A stretch of DNA of 64,000 nt from the NCBI GenBank assembly GCA_003212535.1, contig QCPO01000005.1, forward strand, positions 1 through 64,000. Reading direction: 5' to 3'. This DNA comes from Prochlorococcus sp. AG-436-O11. GTDB lineage: Bacteria; Cyanobacteriota; Cyanobacteriia; PCC-6307; Cyanobiaceae. The first letter of the stretch is position 1. Each line of letters begins with the position of its first letter. The position numbers were made by a program, and so were the translations under genes. Shown here piece after piece: positions 34,823 to 44,710 of the stretch. The notes under the pieces were generated by a model. It made no database searches. It was not told the DNA's origin and was given only the letters and a program-made list of their open reading frames with translations.

Positions 34823-35967
34823 TGTCAATGAATAATCCTTATAAGAAAAATGCAAAACTAGTTCTTAGTAATGGAATTACTTTTCCTGCTTTTTCTTTTG
34901 GAGCTTCTGGAACAACAGTAGGCGAAATCGTTTTTAATACAGGAATGACAGGTTATCAGGAGGTAATAACTGATCCAAGTTATTATGGTCAAATTCTTAC
35001 CTTTACATATCCAGAAATTGGTAATACTGGAATTAATCAAGAGGATTCAGAATCCAGTATCACTGTTAAGGGAATAATAGTACGTAATTATTCCTCAAAT
35101 AATACAAATTGGAGATCAGAAAAGAATTTTAATCAATGGCTTATTGAAAAAAATATTATTGGACTTTATGGAATAGATACAAGAGCACTAGTCAAAATAT
35201 TAAGATCTAATGGTTCAATGAATGGACTTATTACATCAGAAGATAGAGATATAAAAAGTTGTCTAAAGGTAATTTCTGATACCCCTAAAATGGAAGGATT
35301 AAATTTATCCAAGGAAGTATCAACTAAAAAGAATTATATTTGGAAAACTACAACAAAAACAAATTTTGACATAAGAAAAAAGAATTCAAATCATTTAAAT
35401 AAATTAAAAATAATAGCAATAGATTTTGGAATAAAGGAATCTATTTTAAATAGACTTGTTTCTCATGGATGTGAAATTTTAGTTTTACCGTACACATCTT
35501 CGTTTAAGGATATTTTAGATAGAAAGCCTGATGGGATATTTTTCTCTAATGGTCCAGGCGATCCCTCTTCAGTCTTTGAGGGAATTAATTTAGCCAAATT
35601 ACTTATTGATTACGGAAAGATTCCTATGTTTGGGATTTGTCTTGGCCATCAAATATTTGGATTAGCATTAGGAGGCTCTACTTATAAATTGTCCTTTGGA
35701 CATAGAGGTTTAAATCATCCATGTGGAAGAAATAATAAAATTGAGATAACTAGTCAGAATCATGGGTTTGCTATTGATCCTGATTCTCTACCAAAAGACA
35801 TAGTAAAAATTACTCATTTTAATCTTAATGATAATACTGTTGCTGGTTTGCAAGTAAATAATAAGCCAATATTTAGTGTTCAATATCACCCAGAAGCAGG
35901 ACCTGGTCCACATGATTCAGATTACTTATTTAAAAAATTTGTTTCTCTAATGTTAGAAAGATGTTGA
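34822..35967 (+). CDS. carA: Carbamoyl-phosphate synthase small subunit
   Basis: Glutaminase subunit that feeds ammonia to CarB for arginine and pyrimidine synthesis. A 381-residue protein from the ATG in TAATG: SNGITFPAFSFG and NTGMTGYQEVITDPSYYGQI form the CarA-specific N-terminal domain. The class I GATase domain has FGICLGHQIFGLALGG (nucleophile Cys) and QYHPEAGPGPHDSDYLF (His and Glu). A longer frame from inside trpD exists but the ATG is at the usual family start. carB is not in the window. Confidence 0.96.
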   Translation: MSMNNPYKKNAKLVLSNGITFPAFSFGASGTTVGEIVFNTGMTGYQEVITDPSYYGQILTFTYPEIGNTGINQEDSESSITVKGIIVRNYSSNNTNWRSEKNFNQWLIEKNIIGLYGIDTRALVKILRSNGSMNGLITSEDRDIKSCLKVISDTPKMEGLNLSKEVSTKKNYIWKTTTKTNFDIRKKNSNHLNKLKIIAIDFGIKESILNRLVSHGCEILVLPYTSSFKDILDRKPDGIFFSNGPGDPSSVFEGINLAKLLIDYGKIPMFGICLGHQIFGLALGGSTYKLSFGHRGLNHPCGRNNKIEITSQNHGFAIDPDSLPKDIVKITHFNLNDNTVAGLQVNNKPIFSVQYHPEAGPGPHDSDYLFKKFVSLMLERC

Positions 35968-36031
35968 CATATTGTTTTCTTTTGATTTGATAATTACATT
36001 TGATACATTATTTTTTTGGAGGGACTAAGTC

Positions 36032-36403
36032 ATAGAAGAATTTCAAAAGCTAACTGTTTCTTTAAGAGGAAACATCGATCTAAAGACAAATATTATTGTT
36101 TTTACTTTTAAAGGTCAGCTTGATGCATTTTCAGAAAAACAATTTAAGGATTTTGTTACTAATAACCTTAGAAATAATTCAAAGGCTCTTGCATTTGTAA
36201 TTGATCTTACAAATATTGATTTCCTCGACTCAAGTGGTTTAGGTGCACTTGTTCAGACTTCTAAAGAATGTAAAAAGCTTAAATTAGGGTTTTCTGTTGT
36301 AGGAAATTCTAGAGTTGCGCAAACCATTAAGCTTGTTCGTTTAGGTGACTTTCTTAATTTAAAACCTACCCTTGAAGAAGCATTACTTAATTTGAAAAAT
36401 TGA
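36032..36403 (+). CDS. STAS-domain anti-anti-sigma factor with a non-canonical (ATA) start
   Basis: A 123-residue STAS protein: VFTFKGQLDAFSEKQFKDFV, then ALAFVIDLTNIDFLDSSGLG with the phosphorylatable Ser67 and VVGNSRVAQTIKLVRLGDFL. This is the SpoIIAA/RsbV pattern of partner-switching proteins. No ATG, GTG or TTG exists in the frame except one TTG near the stop. The upstream in-frame stop lies six bases before the ATA at 36032, which has a strong GGAGGG eight bases before it. ATA (read as Met) or GTC is therefore the start. Its stop overlaps the TTG start of mini-RNase III. Confidence 0.85.
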   Translation: MEEFQKLTVSLRGNIDLKTNIIVFTFKGQLDAFSEKQFKDFVTNNLRNNSKALAFVIDLTNIDFLDSSGLGALVQTSKECKKLKLGFSVVGNSRVAQTIKLVRLGDFLNLKPTLEEALLNLKN

Positions 36404-36798
36404 ATTATTGGATTCAGAATCTTATCCCATATGGCTCTCCAGAGGAAATTGGCGTCATACAGCTTGCTTGGCTTGGTGATTCCGTATGGGAACTTCATCA
36501 AAGATTAAGATATGTTCATTTTCCTTTGAAATCTAAGGAACTCCATTTATCAGTAGTAAATGAAGTAAAAGCAAAAGCTCAATCAAAATCATTAAGCCAA
36601 ATTGAACATTTATTAAATTCTTTTGAAATTGATTTGATTAGACGAGCTAGAAATAAAACTAAACGATATCCCAAGTCTGCAGAACCCTTTATATACTCAA
36701 GAGCAACTGGTTTCGAGACTCTTATTGGCTGGCTATTTCTAAAAGACCCCAAAAGACTATCACATTTTTTCGAATATCTAGAGAAAAAAATGCATTGA
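36400..36798 (+). CDS. mrnC: Mini-ribonuclease 3
   Basis: Matures 23S rRNA ends in many Gram-positive and cyanobacteria. A 132-residue RNase III catalytic domain without a dsRBD: LAWLGDSVWELHQRLRYV holds the catalytic Asp region, HLSVVNEVKAKAQS the substrate helix, and IYSRATGFETLIGWLFLKD the ETLIGWL end. The start is TTG, overlapping the stop of the STAS gene by four bases (TTGA), so translation is coupled. The rRNA methyltransferase gene follows by 4 bases. Confidence 0.9.
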   Translation: MNYWIQNLIPYGSPEEIGVIQLAWLGDSVWELHQRLRYVHFPLKSKELHLSVVNEVKAKAQSKSLSQIEHLLNSFEIDLIRRARNKTKRYPKSAEPFIYSRATGFETLIGWLFLKDPKRLSHFFEYLEKKMH

Positions 36799-36802
36799 AT
36801 CA

Positions 36803-37837
36803 ATGAAAAACTATTCCAAAAAAAACTATTTAGAAAAAAATAGTAAAAATTACAAAAGAAATTCAGAATCTAAGAATTCATCGCAATCACAAAATTCTTT
36901 TAATGAAAATAACTTATCTAGTAATAAAAATTTTCATGCTAGAAAACCTTCTAATAAAAAAAATCAATTTAATCAAATAAATTCAAAGGATAAAAAAGAA
37001 AAGAATTTTCTTTCTTTAAGTAGAAGAAATGTTTCTTATAAATCTAATTCCGAATTTTCTTCTAAGAAGTCGGATAATTATCATCAACAAAAACTTAACA
37101 AAAAAAATTTTGATGATTGGATATGGGGAAAACATTCTGTTTATGAAGCATTAAATAGTGAAAGACCTATTAATAGAATTTGGTGCACATCAGAAATTAT
37201 TTCTTCAGAGAAGTTTTATATATTACTTAAGGACCTTAAGTTGAAAGGTGTCTTGGTAGAAGAAGTCTCTTGGAATAGGCTTTCTCAATTAACTTTTGGT
37301 GCTTCACATCAAGGTGTCGCTATGCAATTAGCACATACAAAATCTATATCTTTAAATAAATTAATTGATTTATCTAAAACTAATTGTTCAAATCCTATTA
37401 TTGTTGCATTAGACGGTATAACAGATCCACATAATTTAGGAGCGATTATAAGGTCTGCAGAAGCTTTTAATTGCAAAGGGATTATTCTTCCTCAAAGAAG
37501 ATCTGCTGGTTTAACTGGAACCGTTGCAAAAGTAGCAGCAGGAGCTTTAGAACATATACCTGTCAGCAGGGTAGTTAATTTAAATAGATCATTAGAAGAA
37601 CTTAAGAAAAATAATTTTCTTACTGTAGGATTAACCGGTGATGGTCAATTAGCAATTTCAGAATTCAATGAAAAATCTCCCATAGTAGTAATAGTTGGAG
37701 CTGAGGATAAAGGTATTTCTTTACTTACCCAAAAAAAATGTGATTATCTATTAAGAATTCCTCTTAAAGGAAAAACTTCTAGCTTAAATGCATCAGTTGC
37801 AGCAGCTATATCCTTATTTCATTTAACTACTTTATAG
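36803..37837 (+). CDS. rlmB: 23S rRNA (Gm2251-type) methyltransferase, SpoU/TrmH family
   Basis: A 344-residue SPOUT methyltransferase. The first 105 residues are low complexity, Ser/Asn/Lys-rich and probably disordered. The core begins WGKHSVYEALNSERPINRIW, the substrate-binding domain. SPOUT motifs follow: VALDGITDPHNLGAIIRSAE, VIVGAEDKGIS and IPLKGKTSSLNASVAAAI. These match RlmB/TrmH 2'-O-methyltransferases that use AdoMet in a knotted fold. It follows mrnC by 4 bases, giving a small rRNA-maturation unit. Confidence 0.9.
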   Translation: MKNYSKKNYLEKNSKNYKRNSESKNSSQSQNSFNENNLSSNKNFHARKPSNKKNQFNQINSKDKKEKNFLSLSRRNVSYKSNSEFSSKKSDNYHQQKLNKKNFDDWIWGKHSVYEALNSERPINRIWCTSEIISSEKFYILLKDLKLKGVLVEEVSWNRLSQLTFGASHQGVAMQLAHTKSISLNKLIDLSKTNCSNPIIVALDGITDPHNLGAIIRSAEAFNCKGIILPQRRSAGLTGTVAKVAAGALEHIPVSRVVNLNRSLEELKKNNFLTVGLTGDGQLAISEFNEKSPIVVIVGAEDKGISLLTQKKCDYLLRIPLKGKTSSLNASVAAAISLFHLTTL

Positions 37838-37983
37838 ATTTTATTTATAAATTATTATTATTTCAAATGCTTTTTAAATATTGTTGTTTCAATACATTTG
37901 CTTAATTAGTATATATTTATTGAAATTTTACTACAAAATTGTATAGAATTTAACAAGAATTCAGGTCTAAATGGCCAAGAAAA

Positions 37984-38202
37984 TTGATTAGAAATTTTTG
38001 TAACAAACTTGGTTTAGCTTGGTGGGCTAAAATAGAAACAGAAACACCTATATCAACATATTGGTATGGCCCTTTTATTACAAAACGTAGCCTAAAATCT
38101 AATTTATATTCTTTTATTGATGAACTTTCAGATGAAGGTTCTATCAACATCAAACATAATATTGTTAGATGTAAAAAGAATGAACCATTAACTATTTTTT
38201 AA
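37984..38202 (+). CDS. DUF1816 protein
   Basis: A 72-residue cyanobacterial protein: FCNKLGLAWWAKIETETPIS, then TYWYGPFITKRSL and IKHNIVRCKKNEPL. LGLAWWxxIxTxxPxxTYxxGPF is the DUF1816 signature, a short domain in phycobilisome-bearing and related cyanobacteria with unknown function. The TTG start is the first possible initiator after an upstream in-frame TAA; no ATG is available. It precedes gatA by 30 bases on the same strand. Confidence 0.8.
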   Translation: MIRNFCNKLGLAWWAKIETETPISTYWYGPFITKRSLKSNLYSFIDELSDEGSINIKHNIVRCKKNEPLTIF

Positions 38203-38232
38203 TCATTTGATTGTTATAAAAAGCGTTTTTAT

Positions 38233-39681
38233 ATGAACTTTAAGTTTATTCGAAATGAAATTATAAGCGGAAATGCCTCAGTAAAAGAAATAATAAATGA
38301 TTATTTCTCCAAAATTGATGATTTAAATACTAAAATTAATGCATATGTTTGTATAACAAGAGATATTGCAGAATCTCAAGCATTGGAAATTGATAAATTA
38401 ATTCAAAACAATGAACAACTTCCTCCCCTAAGTGGTTTGCCAATAGCGATCAAAGATAATATTTGCACAAAAGGAGTAGTTACTTCTTGTTCAAGTAAAA
38501 TGCTCAAGAATTTTGTTGCACCATATGAATCAACAGTTTCAAGTAAATTATGGTCATCAGGAGGTATCTGCTTAGGAAAAACAAATTTAGATGAATTTGC
38601 AATGGGCAGCTCTACAGAGACATCAGTCTTTGGAGTTACTTCAAATCCATGGGACATAAATAGAGTTCCGGGCGGAAGTTCTGGTGGTAGCGCTGCTTCA
38701 GTCGCAGCTGGTTTATGTGCCGCGGCTATAGGTTCTGATACTGGAGGTTCAATAAGACAGCCTGCATCATTTTGTGGAGTTGTTGGACTTAAACCTACTT
38801 ATGGCCGAGTAAGCAGATGGGGGCTTATAGCCTTTGCGAGTTCTCTGGATCAAATTGGTCCAATAACTAATACAGTTTCTGATGCAGCCGAAATTCTCTA
38901 TTCAATTTCTGGCAAAGATCCCTATGATTCCACATGTCTTGACAAGCCTGTTCCAAATTATATAAAAGATTTAAACAAATCCATCAAGGATTTAAAAATA
39001 GGAATTATTAAAGAATGCTTTGATCATCCAGGTCTTAATTCTGAAGTAAAAGAATCTGTTCTTTCAGGTGTTGAAAGATTTAGAACTTTAGGTGCTCAAA
39101 TTATTGACATAGAATGCCCAAGATTTAATGATGGAATAGCAACATATTATGTTATTGCCCCCTCTGAAGCATCTGCTAATTTAGCTAGATATGATGGGGT
39201 TAAATACGGATATAGATCTGACAGTACATCCAATCTGTTGGATATGACTTCTAAAAGCAGAGCTAAAGGTTTTGGTGATGAAGTGCAAAGAAGGATTCTT
39301 ATTGGAACTTATGCTTTATCAGCAGGTTATAGCGATCAATATTATAAGAAAGCACAGAAAGTTAGAACTTTAATTAGAAAAGATTTTGATAATGCTTTTG
39401 AGAAAGTTGATATTTTATTAACACCTACCTGTCCAACTACTGCATTTATGAAAGGAGATTTTGTTAATGATCCCCTTTCTATGTACTTATCTGATCTTTT
39501 AACTGTCCCTGCTAATTTAGCAGGACTCCCAGCAATTAGTATTCCATGTGGATTTGATAAAAAAGGATTACCTATTGGTCTTCAATTAATAGGTAATGTT
39601 TTGGAAGAGCATAGAATTTTGAATGCTGCAAATATTTTTGAGATTGATGCTGAAGTTATCAAGAATAAACCTTTTTTCTAA
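38233..39681 (+). CDS. gatA: Aspartyl/glutamyl-tRNA amidotransferase subunit A
   Basis: Amidase subunit that supplies ammonia to convert Glu-tRNA(Gln) to Gln-tRNA(Gln). A 482-residue amidase-signature protein: [15 protein letters not shown] carries the catalytic Lys, and [20 protein letters not shown] with [16 protein letters not shown] carries the cis-Ser and nucleophile Ser. [15 protein letters not shown] ends the family core. Cyanobacteria lack GlnRS-only charging, so this gene is essential. gatB and gatC are not in this window. Confidence 0.96.
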   Translation: MNFKFIRNEIISGNASVKEIINDYFSKIDDLNTKINAYVCITRDIAESQALEIDKLIQNNEQLPPLSGLPIAIKDNICTKGVVTSCSSKMLKNFVAPYESTVSSKLWSSGGICLGKTNLDEFAMGSSTETSVFGVTSNPWDINRVPGGSSGGSAASVAAGLCAAAIGSDTGGSIRQPASFCGVVGLKPTYGRVSRWGLIAFASSLDQIGPITNTVSDAAEILYSISGKDPYDSTCLDKPVPNYIKDLNKSIKDLKIGIIKECFDHPGLNSEVKESVLSGVERFRTLGAQIIDIECPRFNDGIATYYVIAPSEASANLARYDGVKYGYRSDSTSNLLDMTSKSRAKGFGDEVQRRILIGTYALSAGYSDQYYKKAQKVRTLIRKDFDNAFEKVDILLTPTCPTTAFMKGDFVNDPLSMYLSDLLTVPANLAGLPAISIPCGFDKKGLPIGLQLIGNVLEEHRILNAANIFEIDAEVIKNKPFF

Positions 39682-39765
39682 ATTTGTATTAAAAATTAAT
39701 TTGTAAGCCTAAACTATAGATCTTTTAAAAATATTCTTTATCTTATATATATGTATTAATTAATT

Positions 39766-42700
39766 ATGGGTTTTGTTCCTCTCCATAATCATAGTGACTA
39801 CAGTCTGCTAGATGGAGCAAGTCAAGTTTCTAAAATTGTTGATAGAGCTTCTGAGCTTGGAATGGATTCTATTGCTTTGACCGATCATGGAGTAATGTAT
39901 GGTGTTCTTGATTTAGTTAAAAAGTGTAAGGAGAAAGGAATAAAACCGATCATTGGAAATGAAATGTATATTATTAATGGTTCTATTAATGATCCTCAAC
40001 CTAAGAAGGAAAAAAGATATCATTTAGTTGTATTAGCAAAAAATCAGACTGGATACAGAAATCTTGTAAAGTTAACAACTATTAGCCACTTAAATGGGAT
40101 GAGAGGTAGAGGTATCTTCTCTAGACCATGTATTGATAAATTTCTTTTAGAGGAATATAAAGAAGGTCTTATTATTTCCACAGCCTGTCTTGGTGGTGAA
40201 ATACCTCAAGCTATTTTAAAAGGCAGGATAGATGTAGCTGAGAATATTGCTCTTTGGTATAAGAAATTATTTGGTGGAGATTTTTATTTAGAAATTCAAG
40301 ACCACGGATCTATAGAAGATAGAATTGTTAACGTAGAATTAATAAAGATTGGAAAAAAACATCAAATTAAAGTTATTGCAACAAATGACTCTCATTACAT
40401 ATCTAATATGGATGTAGAAGCACATGATGCATTACTTTGTGTACTAACTGGAAAATTAATAAGCGATCAAAAGAGATTGAGATATACAGGTACTGAATAT
40501 ATTAAGAGTGAGAAAGAGATGCTTTCACTTTTTAAAGATCATATAGATGAAGAATCAATAAAAGAAGCAGTAAATAATACTGTTGAGATTTCACAAAAAA
40601 TTCAGGAATTTGAATTATTTGGTACCTATAGAATGCCAAAATTCCCACTTAAAGAGGACAAGGATTCATTGTCTCTTTTGACCAGAATATCCCATCAGGG
40701 TCTTTTAAAGAGATTAAATATATCAAGTTTTGAAGAAGTTAGTGAAATATATAAAGATAGATTGTCTTCGGAATTAAAAATAATTAATGATATGGGCTTC
40801 CCAGATTATTTTTTAGTCGTTTGGGATTATATAAAATTTGCTAGAGACCATTCTATACCAGTAGGACCAGGGAGAGGTTCAGCTGCTGGATCCCTTGTTG
40901 CATATGCACTTCAAATTACAAATATAGATCCTGTAGAGCATGGATTATTATTTGAAAGATTCTTAAATCCTGCAAGAAAGTCAATGCCTGATATTGATAC
41001 TGATTTTTGCATCGATAGGAGAAATGAAGTTATTGATTATGTTTCTAAAAGATATGGTGAAGATAAGGTAGCTCAAATAATTACCTTTAATAAAATGACT
41101 TCCAAGGCAGTTTTAAAAGATGTTGCGAGAGTACTCGATATTCCATATGGAGAGGCAGATAAATTAGCTAAATTAATACCAGTTGTGAGAGGGAAACCTT
41201 ATAAACTTAATGAAATGATTGAAAAAGATTCACCTAGTCATGAATTCCGAGATAAATATATAAATGATACTAGGGTAAAAAAATGGATAGATTTAGCTCT
41301 TAGAATTGAAGGTACTAATAAAACATATGGTGTACATGCTGCAGGTGTAGTAATAGCTTCAGAGCCACTAGATGAACTTGTACCTCTTCAAAGAAATAAT
41401 GAAGGCCAAATAATAACTCAATATTCTATGGACGATATTGAATCTCTGGGATTATTAAAAATGGATTTCTTAGGCCTTAAAAATCTTACTATGATAGACA
41501 AGACAATTTCTTTGATAAGAGAATCTACTGGACAAAAAATTAATATTGATGAATTACCACAGAATGATGATAAAACCTTTGATCTTATTGGTAGAGGAGA
41601 TTTGGAGGGAATTTTTCAGCTCGAATCCTCTGGGATGAAACAGGTTGTCAAGGATTTCAAACCTAATTCTCTTGAGGATATTTCTTCTATTTTAGCTCTT
41701 TACAGGCCTGGACCACTTGATGCTGGTCTTATACCTAAATTCATTAATAGAAAAAATGGTAAAGAAAAAATAGATTTTCCACATCCTTTTATTAAATCAA
41801 TTCTTACTGAAACTTATGGAATTATGGTCTATCAAGAACAAATTATGAAAATTGCTCAGGATTTAGCAGGTTATTCACTTGGTGATGCTGATTTGTTACG
41901 AAGAGCAATGGGTAAAAAGAAAGTATCAGAGATGATAAAACATAAGAATATCTTCGTAGAGGGCTCTATAAAAAATGGTGTTGATAAAAAGATAGCGAAT
42001 GATCTTTTTGATCAAATGGTTTTATTTGCGGAATATTGTTTTAATAAAAGCCACTCAACAGCTTATGGCGCTGTTACTTATCAAACAGCCTTCTTAAAAG
42101 CTCATTATCCTGTTGCATATATGGCCGCACTTTTAAGTGTTAATTCAGGTTCTAGCGATAAAATGCAGCGATATATTTCTAATTGTTATGCGATGGGAAT
42201 AGAAGTTATTCCACCCAGTATTAATTTCTCAGGAATTGATTTCACCATAAAAAAAGATCAAATTTTATTTGGTTTGTCGGCGATTAAGAATTTAGGAGAT
42301 TCAGCTATTAGAAATATAATTTCTAACCGTAATAAATTAGGCAAATTTAAATCTTTATCAGATATATGCGATCGTTTACCATCTAATTTTCTCAACAAAA
42401 GGAACCTTGAATCTCTTATACATTGTGGTGCTTTGGATGAGTTTTCTGAAGATAAAAATAGAGCCCAATTATTCTCGGAACTTGAATATGTAATGGAATG
42501 GGCAGCATCACGTAATCGTGATCGAATTTCAGGACAAGGAAATCTATTTGACTCTTTTGATAAAAATTCAGACACCCAATTTTCTCTATCTGAATTTTCT
42601 AAAGTAGATGATTATTCTCTTATTGAAAAGTTAAGATTAGAAAAACAACTATTAGGTTTTTATTTATCCGATCACCCTTTAAAGCATTTATCTAAACCTG

Positions 42701-43263
42701 CTAAACTTATTTCCCCAGTTAGTATATCTCAGTTAGAAGAAATAAATGATAGAACAAAGGTTTCACTTGTCGCGATGATTCCGGAGCTAAAGCAAATCAC
42801 AACAAGAAAAGGAGATCGAATGGCTATAGTTCAATTAGAAGATCTATCAGGTAGTTTTGAAGCGATAGTTTTCCCTAAAACATATTCGAGATTATCAGAA
42901 TTCCTATTAACAGATACAAGACTTTTGGTTTGGGGCACTATTGATAAAAAAAGTGATAAAACTCAATTAATTATTGATGATTGTAGAGAAATTGATAACT
43001 TGAAATTACTTGTTATTAACCTTGATAGTTCTCAAGCTTCAGATATAAGAGTCCATAATAAGTTAAGAGATTGTTTAGTAAAATTCAAACCAGATAAAGG
43101 CAAATGCGGTGTTAAGATTCCAGTATTAGCTGCTATTAGGCATGAAAATACAGTAACTTATGTTAAATTTGGTGAGCAATTCTGTATAGGAGATATTTTC
43201 GGTGCATCAAAATTACTTGAAGCAAAATCCTTTCAAGTAAATTTGAAATCATTAGTATCCTAG
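39766..43263 (+). CDS. dnaE: DNA polymerase III alpha subunit
   Basis: Replicative polymerase. At 1165 residues it is full-length type DnaE1. The PHP domain starts FVPLHNHSDYSLLDGAS. The palm has GPGRGSAAGSLVAYAL and SMPDIDTDFCIDRR (Asp409, Asp411). The tRNA-synthetase-like fingers contain LYRPGPLDAGLIPKFI and FNKSHSTAYGAVTYQTAF. The C-terminal OB fold (VSLVAMIPELKQITTRKGD) binds DNA. No intein is visible; in several cyanobacteria dnaE is split, but here it is contiguous. Confidence 0.97.
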   Translation: MGFVPLHNHSDYSLLDGASQVSKIVDRASELGMDSIALTDHGVMYGVLDLVKKCKEKGIKPIIGNEMYIINGSINDPQPKKEKRYHLVVLAKNQTGYRNLVKLTTISHLNGMRGRGIFSRPCIDKFLLEEYKEGLIISTACLGGEIPQAILKGRIDVAENIALWYKKLFGGDFYLEIQDHGSIEDRIVNVELIKIGKKHQIKVIATNDSHYISNMDVEAHDALLCVLTGKLISDQKRLRYTGTEYIKSEKEMLSLFKDHIDEESIKEAVNNTVEISQKIQEFELFGTYRMPKFPLKEDKDSLSLLTRISHQGLLKRLNISSFEEVSEIYKDRLSSELKIINDMGFPDYFLVVWDYIKFARDHSIPVGPGRGSAAGSLVAYALQITNIDPVEHGLLFERFLNPARKSMPDIDTDFCIDRRNEVIDYVSKRYGEDKVAQIITFNKMTSKAVLKDVARVLDIPYGEADKLAKLIPVVRGKPYKLNEMIEKDSPSHEFRDKYINDTRVKKWIDLALRIEGTNKTYGVHAAGVVIASEPLDELVPLQRNNEGQIITQYSMDDIESLGLLKMDFLGLKNLTMIDKTISLIRESTGQKINIDELPQNDDKTFDLIGRGDLEGIFQLESSGMKQVVKDFKPNSLEDISSILALYRPGPLDAGLIPKFINRKNGKEKIDFPHPFIKSILTETYGIMVYQEQIMKIAQDLAGYSLGDADLLRRAMGKKKVSEMIKHKNIFVEGSIKNGVDKKIANDLFDQMVLFAEYCFNKSHSTAYGAVTYQTAFLKAHYPVAYMAALLSVNSGSSDKMQRYISNCYAMGIEVIPPSINFSGIDFTIKKDQILFGLSAIKNLGDSAIRNIISNRNKLGKFKSLSDICDRLPSNFLNKRNLESLIHCGALDEFSEDKNRAQLFSELEYVMEWAASRNRDRISGQGNLFDSFDKNSDTQFSLSEFSKVDDYSLIEKLRLEKQLLGFYLSDHPLKHLSKPAKLISPVSISQLEEINDRTKVSLVAMIPELKQITTRKGDRMAIVQLEDLSGSFEAIVFPKTYSRLSEFLLTDTRLLVWGTIDKKSDKTQLIIDDCREIDNLKLLVINLDSSQASDIRVHNKLRDCLVKFKPDKGKCGVKIPVLAAIRHENTVTYVKFGEQFCIGDIFGASKLLEAKSFQVNLKSLVS

Positions 43264-43271
43264 TCTAATTT

Positions 43272-43715
43272 TTATTCTTCATAGTTTTGAGACGCAGGCT
43301 TAAAAGCAGCTTTTGCTCTTTTTATATTCAATGGAATATTTTCTATACCAAAAAAACTTCCAGGTTCCTTATCCCAACTTGCTGATAATATTCCAAAACT
43401 TAAACCTGCTAGTCCTAATAAAAAGAATAATGCTGATATTGCAATTGTTGCTGAAGGAGGTATTTCAGCAATATTTCTTGTAACAATGATGTAGCTAACA
43501 ACGAATACTGACATTCCTAAAATTGTAGGTATTCCTGTAGTAAAAAAAATCCTTCTTGCCATCCTGTCAGCAACGTATTTAGGTATTCCACTGGATGAAG
43601 AATTTTTACTTTCTACTATGGGTGTATTTTTCTCTATATTTTTAAAAACATCTTGTTCCGCAATTTTTTTCTTTCTTTTACTTGTATTCTTTTTGCTTGT
43701 TTGTTTCTTTTTCAT
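43272..43715 (-). CDS. PAM68-like (DUF3464) photosystem II assembly protein
   Basis: A 147-residue membrane protein: a Lys-rich N-terminus (KKKQTSKKNTSKRKKK), then SSGIPKYVADRMARRIFFTTG and two helices (GIPTILGMSVFVVSYIIV and IAISALFFLLGLAGLSFGIL). GIPxxVADRMxRRixxxxGiPt is the signature of PAM68, a thylakoid assembly factor that in plants promotes PSII/D1 assembly. It overlaps no gene: dnaE stops 8 bases away, and rpsO lies 9 bases upstream of its start on the same strand. Confidence 0.85.
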   Translation of the reverse strand: MKKKQTSKKNTSKRKKKIAEQDVFKNIEKNTPIVESKNSSSSGIPKYVADRMARRIFFTTGIPTILGMSVFVVSYIIVTRNIAEIPPSATIAISALFFLLGLAGLSFGILSASWDKEPGSFFGIENIPLNIKRAKAAFKPASQNYEE

Positions 43716-43724
43716 TAAAGGAAG

Positions 43725-43994
43725 TTATCCCCTTATTCCAATCTTTTTAACTAATTCATTATATTTTAGTTGGTTTTTCCCTTTTATATAAGACAGTAAT
43801 CTTTTTCTTTTTCCAATCATTTTTAACAATCCTTGTCTTGAAGCAAAATCATGATTATTATTTTGAAGATGATCACTTAATTTTGATATTCTTTCAGATA
43901 GCATTGCTACTTGAACCTCAGCAGAGCCTGTATCTGTGGCATGTATTTGGTGGGATTCAATAAGTTTTTGTTTTTCTGCAGTATCTAGTGACAT
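43725..43994 (-). CDS. rpsO: 30S ribosomal protein uS15
   Basis: An 89-residue protein with [20 protein letters not shown] and [20 protein letters not shown], which is textbook S15 (binds 16S rRNA near the platform). The start [20 protein letters not shown] matches the family. It is upstream of the PAM68-like gene and downstream of ruvA on the same strand, so the three may form one transcript. Confidence 0.97.
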   Translation of the reverse strand: MSLDTAEKQKLIESHQIHATDTGSAEVQVAMLSERISKLSDHLQNNNHDFASRQGLLKMIGKRKRLLSYIKGKNQLKYNELVKKIGIRG

Positions 43995-44026
43995 AAAAAT
44001 TTTCTACGTAGTATTATATTACTATG

Positions 44027-44710
44027 TTATCGGTCTAAATTACTATTATTATCTAGATAGTTCATAGCATGTTTTAATATATATTCAAATGATAGTTTAT
44101 CTTTTTCTAGTATTGGAATTTTATTATTTTTAATATCGTTGAGAAGTATAGGAAATAATTTTTTAATTTCTTTCTTAGTATAATTTAATGACTGGAGCGT
44201 CAATTCAAGATCTTGAAGCAAAGAATTAATATCATTGTTTTCGTTTAAGAAATTATCATTTTTTATTTCTTCATGAACTTTTGCTTTCATTTTTAAGTTA
44301 ATTTTTAACTCTAAGATAATTCTTTCTGTCATTTTCTGACCTATCCCCTGAACCGAACTAATTAGTTTTTTATCTTTAGTGTTTATTGCATTGATAATTT
44401 CTTCTATTGAAAATTTATTCAATAATGACATTCCTATTTGGGATCCTACACCTTTAATATTTAGAATTTCAACAAAGAAATCTTTTTGTTCTTTAGCTAT
44501 GAATCCAAACAATAAATCTGAATCTTCTTTTTTTATATGTTTTAACCAGAGAATAAAATTTCTATGAGAGATTCTTTTCGATTTTAATTCATTGAATATT
44601 GGCTCAGATATCTGAATCTCATATCCAAGCCCTTGACAGTTTATTAAAACAAAAAATTTGGTATTTGATTGCCATAAACTTACTACTTCCCCTTTTATCC
44701 AGCTAATCAA
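44027..44710 (-). CDS. ruvA: Holliday junction helicase subunit RuvA
   Basis: Binds Holliday junctions and targets RuvB. A 227-residue protein: an N-terminal OB fold starting MISWIKGEVVSLWQS with LGYEIQISEP; a double HhH in KGVGSQIGMSLLNKFS and VQGIGQKMTERIILEL; and a C-terminal RuvB-binding helix bundle (LELTLQSLNYTKKEI). The linker is longer and more polar than in E. coli. It starts one base after the stop of the upstream exported-protein gene. Confidence 0.93.
   Translation of the reverse strand: MISWIKGEVVSLWQSNTKFFVLINCQGLGYEIQISEPIFNELKSKRISHRNFILWLKHIKKEDSDLLFGFIAKEQKDFFVEILNIKGVGSQIGMSLLNKFSIEEIINAINTKDKKLISSVQGIGQKMTERIILELKINLKMKAKVHEEIKNDNFLNENNDINSLLQDLELTLQSLNYTKKEIKKLFPILLNDIKNNKIPILEKDKLSFEYILKHAMNYLDNNSNLDR

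Noticed and set aside
39766-43263. Split or intein-bearing dnaE, as in several cyanobacteria
   Set aside because: The frame is continuous from the PHP domain to the OB fold, and no intein motif is present.
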